Shown: piece by piece, positions 57,606-64,000 of the stretch | How the letters are laid out: each line of letters begins with the position of its first letter | How positions within the stretch are numbered: position 1 is the stretch's first letter | Source: VRUE01 sp963824705 | GTDB taxonomy: Bacteria > Actinomycetota > Thermoleophilia > Solirubrobacterales > 70-9 | Length of the DNA stretch: 64,000 nucleotides | NCBI GenBank assembly: GCA_963824705.1 | Contig: CAWGQE010000003.1 | Location: 744,001-808,000, forward strand | Direction: 5' to 3' | Made by a program: the position numbers and the translations under genes | Notes under the pieces: generated by a model | What the model was told of the DNA's origin: nothing | The model's input: the letters and a program-made list of their open reading frames with translations, nothing else | Database searches by the model: none

Positions 57606-59611
57606 CGCTCGATCTCCGCTTGGATGGTGCCGGCCTCGTCCACCTCGGTGCGCCAGCCCGGCGGGACGACGAGGGTCGCCTCGGGGAGCTCGAAGACGAC
57701 CGGGCCGTCAGCCTCGTGACCGGCCGGGGGCTCTCCGTGCAGGATCGGTGTCTGAACCCACTCGCCCCCGAAGCGCACCGGCCGCTCGCTCTCGCGCAGA
57801 CGGCCCCCCGGCGCCGCGGTGAGTCGTGGTTGCGGGCCGGGCGCCACCAGGGCCAGGCGGATGTGGACGAGGACGACCTCGCCGTCGGGATCGCGATGGC
57901 CGTAGCGCTCCTCGTGAGCCCGCTCGAAGCGGGCGATCAGGTCGTCGGGGTCAGGGCGCGTGCTTCCCGGGACCGACAGCTCGAAGGCTTGCCCTGCGTA
58001 GCGCATCTCATAGACCGCCTCGAGACCGCAAAAACCCGTCTTCAAGAAGGGTTTTTGCGGTCTCGAGGTCCCCTGTAGGCGGAGGACCAGCTCGTCGACC
58101 TCGGCGGCGATCCGCTCCGCCTCGAGGTCCTCGCCGCTGAGCATCACCGTGCGGCTGGTGTCGCGGCGGCGGTTCGAAGCACAGAGGCCGAGGGCCGAGA
58201 GGACGCCGCCGGCGCGCGGGCAGAGAATGCGCTCGATGCCGATCTCGCCGGCGATCGCCGCCGCGTGCATCGGCCCGGCGCCGCCGAAGGGCAGCAACGC
58301 GAAGCGGCGCGGGTCGATCCCGCGCTCGACGGTGACGACACGCAGTGCCCGCACCATCTCCTGGTTGGCCACCCGCACGATTCCCTCGGCGGTCTCGAGC
58401 TCGCCGAGGCCGAGCGAACCGGCCAGCGCGCCGACGGCGGCGCTGGCAGCGTCGAGGTCGAGGGCGACGCCCCCGGCAAGGGTCGACTCGGCGGCGAGGT
58501 GGCCGAGCAGCAGGTTGGCGTCGGTCACGGTGGGCTCGGTTCCGCCGCGTCCATAACAGGCGGGCCCCGGCTCCGCGCCCGCCGAGCGCGGCCCGACCCG
58601 CAGCGCCCCGCCGGGGTCGCGCCAGCCGACCGAGCCGCCTCCGGCGCCGACGGTGTGCACGTCGACCATCGGCAGCTGGATCGTGCGGCCATCGATCTGG
58701 CGCGAGTCGGTTCGCCTCACCTCGCCGGCCTCGACCACACAGACGTCGCAGGAGGTACCGCCCATGTCGAGGCCGAGCGCGTTGCCGTCACCGCTGATGC
58801 GGGCGAGGAGCCCGGCTCCGATCGCGCCGCCTGCCGGTCCGGAGAGGACGCTCCAGGCCCCCGCCCGCGCGGCTTCCTCGGCGCCGGCGACGCCGCCGGA
58901 GGACTGCATGACGACCGGGCGTGGGAGCCCGGCGCCTGTCGCCGCCTCGGTGAGCCGTCCCAGGTAACGGCCGAGGAGGGGCGAGAGGTAGGCGTCGATC
59001 GTCGTCGTCGAGCAGCGCTCGTACTCGCGGAAGCGGGGCAGGACCTCGTGCGAGGCCGAGACGTGGACGTCAGGCAGCTCGCTGCGCAGATGCTCGGCGA
59101 TCGCCTGCTCGTGCGACGGATCTAGGTAGGAGAAGAGCAGGCAGATCGCCACCGCTTCGGCGCCGCTCCCACGGACCAGATCCGCCAGCCGCTGCGCCTC
59201 CCCATCGGCGAGCGGATCGATCTCGCCCTCGGGCCCGACCCGCTCGCTCGCCTCGAAGCGAAGATCCGCCCCGACCAGCGGCGCCGGCTTCGGGCTGCAG
59301 AGCCGGTAGAGCTCGGGGCGATCCTGACGGCCGATCTCCAGCAGGTCGGCAAAACCCTGCGTGGCGATCAGTGCCGTGCGGGCGCCGCGTTCCTCCAGCA
59401 GCGCGTTGGTGCCCACCGTCATCCCGTGGGCGAACGACTCGACCGCCGCCGGCTTGGCGCCCGCCTTCCTCAGCACCGCCTCGATCGCGCCGATGACGCC
59501 GACCGACTGATCCTCGGGCGTGGTCGGCAGCTTCGCCGTGTGAACGGTCTCGCCGTCGAGCAGGACGGCGTCGGTGAAGGTCCCGCCTACGTCGACTCCG
59601 AGCAGCAGCAT
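57602..59611 (-). CDS. Hydantoinase A/oxoprolinase-family protein
   Basis: 669 aa from ATG 59611. GVDVGGTFTDAVLLDG is the ATP-binding start; NALLEERGARTALIATQGFA and GLDMGGTSCDVCVVEAGEVR are the ASKHA-fold signatures. Near residue 515-531 lies RPQKPFLKTGFCGLEA, encoded by a 51-bp palindrome at 58018-58068 that relatives are not expected to carry; it keeps the frame. The C-terminal MRYAGQAFELSVPG segment is normal. Works with HyuB. Confidence 0.93.
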   Translation of the reverse strand: MLLLGVDVGGTFTDAVLLDGETVHTAKLPTTPEDQSVGVIGAIEAVLRKAGAKPAAVESFAHGMTVGTNALLEERGARTALIATQGFADLLEIGRQDRPELYRLCSPKPAPLVGADLRFEASERVGPEGEIDPLADGEAQRLADLVRGSGAEAVAICLLFSYLDPSHEQAIAEHLRSELPDVHVSASHEVLPRFREYERCSTTTIDAYLSPLLGRYLGRLTEAATGAGLPRPVVMQSSGGVAGAEEAARAGAWSVLSGPAGGAIGAGLLARISGDGNALGLDMGGTSCDVCVVEAGEVRRTDSRQIDGRTIQLPMVDVHTVGAGGGSVGWRDPGGALRVGPRSAGAEPGPACYGRGGTEPTVTDANLLLGHLAAESTLAGGVALDLDAASAAVGALAGSLGLGELETAEGIVRVANQEMVRALRVVTVERGIDPRRFALLPFGGAGPMHAAAIAGEIGIERILCPRAGGVLSALGLCASNRRRDTSRTVMLSGEDLEAERIAAEVDELVLRLQGTSRPQKPFLKTGFCGLEAVYEMRYAGQAFELSVPGSTRPDPDDLIARFERAHEERYGHRDPDGEVVLVHIRLALVAPGPQPRLTAAPGGRLRESERPVRFGGEWVQTPILHGEPPAGHEADGPVVFELPEATLVVPPGWRTEVDEAGTIQAEIER
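58018..58068. repeat. 51-bp palindrome inside hyuA
   Basis: Arms CCTCGAGACCGCAAAAACCC (58018-58037) and its perfect complement (58049-58068) enclose 11 bases that continue the palindrome except at one pair. Length is 17 codons, so the frame is kept. Strand-symmetric and foreign to the protein family pattern, it looks like a small palindromic insertion. Confidence 0.85.
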
Positions 59612-59625
59612 GCGCTGAAGCTAGC

Positions 59626-61071
59626 TCAGTGCCACTCCTCGCGCCGTGTCTCGCCGCTCGGGCCGAACACGATGTGGATGCCGTCGAGCTCGGGGTCAAT
59701 GCTCGGGCAGTCGGCGCGCAGGTGGCCTCCGCGCGACTCGACTCGCTCCAGGGCGCAGGTCGCGATCGCGGCGGCGAGCGGGTAGGGGTCGCCGCGCAGC
59801 TCGCGCAGCTGCTCGGGTTGGCGCATCGGTCCGGCGAGCCGCCAAACCGCGTCGCGGGTGGCTTCGGTCGGTGGCTGGAAGCGCCAATCCCCGGGCGACG
59901 GGATGCTGCTCGCCGGCTTCTCCTCCAGCGCTGCCCGGGCAGCGCGGCCGCCGAAGACGAAGCACTCGCTGAGCGAGTTGGAGGCGAGGCGGTTTGCGCC
60001 ATGGAGGCCGGTGCAGGAGCACTCGCCAACCGCGAAAAGGCCCGGCAGCGAGGAGCGCCCGTCGAGGTCCACCGCGATCCCACCCATCATGTAATGGGCG
60101 GCGGGAGCGACCGGGACGGGCTCGGCGCCCGGATCGAGCCCCGCCTCGCGCAGCGACTCGAAGATGTTGGGGAAGCGCGCGGGATCGAGCTCGCGCAGGT
60201 CGAGGCGCACGCTGCCGCCCCCGTCGGCCACGATCCGGTCGAGGATCGCCGCGGTGACCTCGTCGCGGGGTGCCAGCTCGTCGGTGAAGCGCTGCCCGGC
60301 GGCATCGAGCAGGGTCGCTCCCTCGCCACGCACCGCCTCGGTTATCAACTGCCCGTCGAAGCGAGTCCCGGGCAACGCCAGGGCGGTCGGGTGGAACTGG
60401 CAGAACTCGAGGTCGGCCAGATCGGCGCCCGCGGCGGCGGCCATGACCGACCCGGCGCCGATCGCACCCCGGGGGTTGCTGGTCCGGCGCCATAGCGCCG
60501 CGGCGCCGCCGGTTGCGACGACGGTCGCCGCCGCCGCGATCGGGCCGGCGTCGGTCAGTAGCCCATGGCAGCGCTCGCCGTCGCTCCACAGCCCGACGGC
60601 CGAGGTCTTCTCGCGGACGGCGATGCGGGGCTCTGCGGCAACCATCGCCGCCAGCTTCGCGGTGATCTCGTGCCCCGTCTGGCTGCCCCCGGCGTGGACG
60701 ATGCGGCGGTGGGCGTGGCCACCCTCCAGGCCGAGCGCCAGCTCACCGTCTGGGTTGAGGTCGAAGGCGACGCCTCGCCCGCGCAGCTCGGTCACCGCCG
60801 CGGGCGCCTCGTCGACCAGCGTCTGCACGGCGGACGGGCGGCAAAGTCCCCGACCCGCGGCGATCGTGTCAGCGGCATGCTGGGCGGGCGAGTCGCCGGG
60901 CTCGAGCGCCGCGGCGAGCCCGCCCTGGGCCCAGAAGCTGGCGCTCTGGGAGAGCGGCGTGCGCGAGATCACCGAGACCGCCGCGCCCTCCTCCGCCGCG
61001 CGCAGTGCCGTCCAGAGTCCCGCGGCGCCGCCGCCGACGACGGCAACGTCGCACTCGGATGTCGACGCTAT
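59626..61071 (-). CDS. nadB: L-aspartate oxidase
   Basis: 481 aa if started at ATA 61071. FAD-binding VAVVGGGAAGLWTALRAAEE; ATGGAAALWRRTSNP; EFCQFHPTAL; the active-site HYMMGGIAVD and GLHGANRLASNSLSE. NadB oxidises aspartate to iminoaspartate, the first step of de novo NAD synthesis. No ATG, GTG or TTG exists between the preceding in-frame stop and the FAD motif; the ATA overlaps the upstream stop as ATAG, like the usual ATGA. A downstream GTG at 60972 would delete the FAD site. Confidence 0.9.
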   Translation of the reverse strand: MASTSECDVAVVGGGAAGLWTALRAAEEGAAVSVISRTPLSQSASFWAQGGLAAALEPGDSPAQHAADTIAAGRGLCRPSAVQTLVDEAPAAVTELRGRGVAFDLNPDGELALGLEGGHAHRRIVHAGGSQTGHEITAKLAAMVAAEPRIAVREKTSAVGLWSDGERCHGLLTDAGPIAAAATVVATGGAAALWRRTSNPRGAIGAGSVMAAAAGADLADLEFCQFHPTALALPGTRFDGQLITEAVRGEGATLLDAAGQRFTDELAPRDEVTAAILDRIVADGGGSVRLDLRELDPARFPNIFESLREAGLDPGAEPVPVAPAAHYMMGGIAVDLDGRSSLPGLFAVGECSCTGLHGANRLASNSLSECFVFGGRAARAALEEKPASSIPSPGDWRFQPPTEATRDAVWRLAGPMRQPEQLRELRGDPYPLAAAIATCALERVESRGGHLRADCPSIDPELDGIHIVFGPSGETRREEWH

Positions 61072-61508
61072 CGCTGCGCCGCCTCTCGGCGTATCGCCTC
61101 GACCTGGCCTCGCAACCAGGCGGCGGCAGCTTCACGGGCGCGGGTCTCGACATCCGCGCTGGAGCCCGCCGCCGAGGCGGTGCGCCGTTCGGCCTCTTCG
61201 ACCCGCTTCTCGGCGGCCTCGGTCTGGGCCTCGATCTCGGCCAGCCGGCTCTCGGCGGCCGCGATCGCCCGGTCCTTGGCGCCGCGTTCGCGCTCCAGCT
61301 CCGCGGCGTGCTCCCGGCGCAGCTTCTCCAACGCTTCGGCGCCGGCTTGGCGCTCCTTCTCCAGATCTACTTCGAGCGCTCTGATCTCCGCGGTGGCTCG
61401 CTCTTCCGCCGCCACCGTGGCCTCCATCGCCTGTCGCAGCCGCCGTTCGGCCGCCTCAACCTGGGCGCCGGGGGCGTCGTTGCCGGGGTCGCGCTTCTCC
61501 TCGCTCAT
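61068..61508 (-). CDS. Coiled-coil protein, 146 aa
   Basis: From ATG 61508 a protein made almost entirely of Glu, Ala, Arg and Lys heptads (RALEVDLEKERQAGAEALEK, ERERGAKDRAIAAAESRLAE). It is probably one long coiled coil. Its stop overlaps nadB. Function unknown; could be a scaffold. A TTG six bases earlier is possible. Confidence 0.72.
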   Translation of the reverse strand: MSEEKRDPGNDAPGAQVEAAERRLRQAMEATVAAEERATAEIRALEVDLEKERQAGAEALEKLRREHAAELERERGAKDRAIAAAESRLAEIEAQTEAAEKRVEEAERRTASAAGSSADVETRAREAAAAWLRGQVEAIRREAAQR

Positions 61509-61523
61509 CGCCAACCCAATCTA

Positions 61524-62477
61524 TTACTTGCCGCTACTTCGGCGGACGAGCACGCCCTCGTAGGCGGCGAGCGTTCGTTCGGCCATTCGCGTCGCCGACA
61601 GCGAGGCCGCGCGTGCGCCGCCGCCGACCCGAGGGTCGGGTGCCGCCAGATGGGGACGCAGCGCGTCGGTCCAGGCGGTGGCATCGAAGGGCGCGCAGAG
61701 GGCCCCCTCGATCCCGGCTAGGGCAAATGGCGCGATCCCGACCGGGGTCGAGAGGACGGGCACGTCGCAGGCGAGCGCCTCGACGCAGGCCAGGCCGAAT
61801 CCCTCGTAGTCGGAGGTGACCAGGACCGCGTTCGCCGCATTGACCCAGAGCGGCATCAGGTCCGGATCGATCGCGCCTCCGGTGAGCAGCTCGGCTCCAC
61901 TGGTCGCCGCCACCTCGATGGCACGATCGACGCGCTTCTCATCGCGATCCGGGTTGGCGGGGAAGAGCAGGTAGCGGCCTTCCGGGTCGAGGCCGAGCTG
62001 CCGCCGGGCCTCGGGTCGGGGCAGGGGGCGAAAGCGGCCGAGGTCGGGGCCGCAGGGCAGGACCGCGGAGCCGGGCACGGGGGGGAGGCCCGGCCTGTCG
62101 TCCTCGGGCCCGAAGAGCGCACCCGAGACGGCGGCGACGAGATCGGCGCGCCAGGCGATGCGCCGCGAGAGCGGGCCGACCACGGGATGGCGCACGTCGG
62201 TGCCATGGAAGGTGACGACCAGCGGCCGGGCGCCGGCAAGCAGCGCCGACCAAGCGGTCAGTCCGTAGTGGACGTGGACGAGATCGAAGCTCTCGCGGCG
62301 CAGCAATCGCCGCAGGCGCAGCGCGGCGGGGATGTAGTGACTGGAGCCACGGGGAAAGCTGAACACGTCGACGTCGACGCCTAGGCGGCGGATCTCCTCG
62401 ACCTGGTCGCGCACCCACCGGCCCCGCTGTGGCGCGGCTGCATCCGGAACGAAGTTGGTGACTACCAGCACCCGCAT
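61524..62477 (-). CDS. GT4-family glycosyltransferase
   Basis: 317 aa from ATG 62477. MRVLVVTNFVPDAAAPQRGR and VTFHGTDVRHP in the acceptor domain; donor domain with LLFPANPDRDEKRVDRAIEV and the E-x7-E motif in SDYEGFGLACVEALACDVPV. GT-B retaining transferase, nucleotide-sugar donor unknown. Expected in envelope glycolipid or polysaccharide synthesis. It is 15 bp ahead of the coiled-coil gene. Confidence 0.92.
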   Translation of the reverse strand: MRVLVVTNFVPDAAAPQRGRWVRDQVEEIRRLGVDVDVFSFPRGSSHYIPAALRLRRLLRRESFDLVHVHYGLTAWSALLAGARPLVVTFHGTDVRHPVVGPLSRRIAWRADLVAAVSGALFGPEDDRPGLPPVPGSAVLPCGPDLGRFRPLPRPEARRQLGLDPEGRYLLFPANPDRDEKRVDRAIEVAATSGAELLTGGAIDPDLMPLWVNAANAVLVTSDYEGFGLACVEALACDVPVLSTPVGIAPFALAGIEGALCAPFDATAWTDALRPHLAAPDPRVGGGARAASLSATRMAERTLAAYEGVLVRRSSGK

Positions 62478-62618
62478 CGGCCGCTGAGCGTACCCGCCCC
62501 GGCGCCGGTGGCTGCTTGTGACCGACTTTTGACATTTCGGCCGCAGAGTTGGCCCATTTACGTCTAGATCCGTGACGCGCGGCCTTGGAGCATCGGGGCA
62601 AATCCAAAGGAGGCTTCG

Positions 62619-62867
62619 ATGATCTACGCGCTGATGGGTATCGCACACGCCGCGATCGAGTGGCGAGTGCGGGCGATCCGGGCTCTGGCCGGTGGCGAGC
62701 GGGGGCAGGGCACGGTCGAGTACGTCGGCCTGATCCTGCTCGTCTCGTTGCTGATGGTCGGGATGGTCGCCGCGATGAAGGGGTACTCAGGCAAACAGGG
62801 GACCGAGCTCGCCGACGTGATCGTCAACAAGATCAAGGAGGCGGTCGACAAGGTGGCTTTCAAATGA
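62619..62867 (+). CDS. Flp-type pilin-like protein
   Basis: 82 aa from ATG 62619 with a near-perfect AAGGAGG. The segment GGERGQGTVEYVGLILLVSL matches Flp/class III pilins: cleavage after Gly, then GTVEY with Glu at +4/5 and a hydrophobic helix. A TTGACA box lies at 62529-62534. No tad/flp assembly genes are near, so it is an orphan pilin that may be assembled elsewhere. Confidence 0.75.
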   Translation: MIYALMGIAHAAIEWRVRAIRALAGGERGQGTVEYVGLILLVSLLMVGMVAAMKGYSGKQGTELADVIVNKIKEAVDKVAFK

Positions 62868-62992
62868 GGGTGGAGGAGGGGCGGCTCGCTGTGCGGGCCG
62901 CCCCGTTCGTTGCCCCCGCGACGCATCCGAACGGGTCTCAAGGACGCGGTGCGGGGATGGCGACCGACGCTAGGCTTATGCTGTATTCCAGC

Positions 62993-63229
62993 ATGAAGCA
63001 TCGAACCCAGCTATATCTTGACGAGGGCCAGTACCGCTGGCTGCGGCAGCGAGCGGGCAAGTCCGGCAGCATCGCCGCGGTGGTGCGCGAGTTGATCGAC
63101 GCCGAGCGCGGCCGGCTCGCCGATCCCGCCGGCGACCCACTGCTTCGCTTCCTCGTCGACGAGGCGCCTGGGAAGGGTCGCGAGGGCACGAGTGTGAGCA
63201 CGCTGGACCGCGACCTCTACGGCTCATGA
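62993..63229 (+). CDS. Ribbon-helix-helix antitoxin
   Basis: 78 aa from ATG 62993 (an ATG at 62978 is possible). MKHRTQLYLDEGQYRWLRQR AGKSGSIAAVVRELID is a CopG/Arc-type ribbon-helix-helix. The C-terminal part should cover the PIN toxin encoded next. Stop/start overlap ATGA. Confidence 0.85.
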   Translation: MKHRTQLYLDEGQYRWLRQRAGKSGSIAAVVRELIDAERGRLADPAGDPLLRFLVDEAPGKGREGTSVSTLDRDLYGS

Positions 63230-63639
63230 GGTCGGTCTTCGTCGACACCAGCGCGTTCGTCGCGCTGCGCAACGAATCGGAGGCCGAGCACGAGCGGGCG
63301 CGGGCGGCGTTGGCGAGTCTGATCGAGGCCGGCGCGACGCTCTTCACCTCCAACTACGTCTTCGCCGAGACCTACACGGCGCTGCTGGTCAGGGTCGGGC
63401 GCGAGGAGGCGATCGAATGGGGTCGCCGCTTTCGGGCCGGCGAGGCGATCGAGCTGGTGCGGTTGGAGCCCGACGTGGAGGACGAGGCCTGGCAGATCCT
63501 CGAGCGCCATCGCGACAAGCAGTGGAGCTACGTCGACGCGACTTCCTTCGCCCTGATTGAGCGCGACGGCGGCGGTGAGGCGTTCGCCCTCGATGCGCAC
63601 TTCGCCCAGCGTGGGCTGCGCGTGTGGCCGGAGGCGTGA
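63226..63639 (+). CDS. PIN-domain toxin (VapC-like)
   Basis: 137 aa. Active-site acids: Asp in SVFVDTSAFVAL, Glu in VFAETYTALL, Asp in WSYVDATSFALIE and Asp in AFALDAHFAQRGL. Likely RNase toxin paired with the preceding ribbon-helix-helix protein. It differs from the PIN protein at 32415 in antitoxin type. Confidence 0.93.
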   Translation: MRSVFVDTSAFVALRNESEAEHERARAALASLIEAGATLFTSNYVFAETYTALLVRVGREEAIEWGRRFRAGEAIELVRLEPDVEDEAWQILERHRDKQWSYVDATSFALIERDGGGEAFALDAHFAQRGLRVWPEA

Positions 63640-63681
63640 GTCTCGGTGCCAAGACCGGCAGGCTCATGACAGACTCGCGGC

Positions 63682-64000
63682 ATGCCAGCCTCGCGTAGCT
63701 ACGACCGTGCTCCGGCCGACATCCGGCCGATCGACATCGACCCCGGCTTCGTTGCCAGTGCCGACGGCTCGGCGCTGATCTCGATCGGCAAAACCAGGGT
63801 GATCTGCACCGCCTCGGTCAACGAGAGCGTGCCGAAGTGGATGGGGGGCCGGGGCAAAGGCTGGGTCACCGCCGAGTACTCGATGCTGCCCGCCTCGACC
63901 GGCGACCGCAAGGCGCGCGACATCTCGCGCGGCAAGCAGGACGGCCGCGGGGTCGAGATCCAGCGGCTGATCGGCCGTTCGCTGCGGGTCGTGGTCGACT
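63682..64000 (+). CDS. rph: Ribonuclease PH (3' end outside window)
   Basis: The first 106 codons from ATG 63682. SYDRAPADIRPIDIDPGFVA, then GKTRVICTASVNESVPKWM, GKGWVTAEYSMLPASTGDRK and RDISRGKQDGRGVEIQRLIG are the hallmark start of RNase PH, which trims tRNA 3' ends phosphorolytically. Truncated by the window edge. Confidence 0.96.
   Translation, partial: MPASRSYDRAPADIRPIDIDPGFVASADGSALISIGKTRVICTASVNESVPKWMGGRGKGWVTAEYSMLPASTGDRKARDISRGKQDGRGVEIQRLIGRSLRVVVD

Noticed and set aside
1..64000. CRISPR array, tRNA or rRNA genes
   Set aside because: No regularly spaced repeats and no tRNA or rRNA consensus segments noticed. A GGTTCAAATC string near 400 lies inside the helicase gene and has no cloverleaf around it.

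Overview
The window is GC-rich, densely packed actinobacterial DNA. Gene content (split SUF iron-sulfur cluster, CysO/CysM/Mec cysteine route, WS/DGAT acyltransferase, Cfp30B-like VOC protein, AddA/AddB-like helicase-nuclease pair, very large secreted beta-rich proteins with basic tails, many TetR and toxin-antitoxin genes) points to a soil member of class Thermoleophilia (Solirubrobacterales or a relative). That placement is inferred from gene content and codon bias; no rRNA gene is present. I saw no rRNA, tRNA or CRISPR array.

Layout. 1-6173: an AddA-like UvrD helicase (cut by the window edge) and its AddB-like nuclease partner, both leftward. 6308-8704: small metabolic genes ending in a SufT-like gene. 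8793-11753: a hipBA module whose kinase gene is split by an IS3-family element; removing the element and one CAG repeat restores the frame exactly. 11787-17825: membrane proteins, a GAF protein, fxsA, a wax ester synthase and ispH. 17866-19966: a cupredoxin-like/membrane-protein unit. 20201-29887: SUF machinery in two leftward blocks (Rieske-sufB-sufD; Rrf2 regulator-sufC-sufS, then an HTH gene and sufU), separated by a rightward VOC gene and an MMPL transporter. 29915-33667: MFS pump, response regulator and histidine kinase, with a Phd/PIN toxin-antitoxin pair lying between the last two on the opposite strand. 33768-36517: two nucleotidyltransferase gene pairs flanking htpX. 36600-46353: a TetR gene, two giant secreted proteins and two overlapping TetR genes; the secreted-protein unit and the TetR pair share an 82-bp related promoter region.

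46406-53094 is the most interesting part. A rhodanese-MoeB protein, a CysO-like sulfur carrier, CysM and a JAMM protease form a protein-bound-sulfur cysteine pathway. Between cysO and cysM sits a 3,527-bp transposon (47925-51451) with matching inverted ends and a perfect 8-bp target duplication. It carries an IS1-like transposase and six or seven cargo genes, including a ClpP-class serine dehydrogenase proteinase, an XRE regulator and small proteins. Removing it leaves a normal 80-bp cysO-cysM spacer.

53091-64000: a CrtA-like gene divergent from a TetR gene with CTAG operators, a DUF1802 gene, hydantoinase/oxoprolinase subunits (hyuA carries a 51-bp palindrome in frame), nadB with an apparent ATA start, a glycosyltransferase, an orphan Flp pilin, a second VapBC-type module and the start of rph.

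Many neighbouring genes are translationally coupled by 4- or 8-bp start/stop overlaps, so most clusters here are probably true operons.
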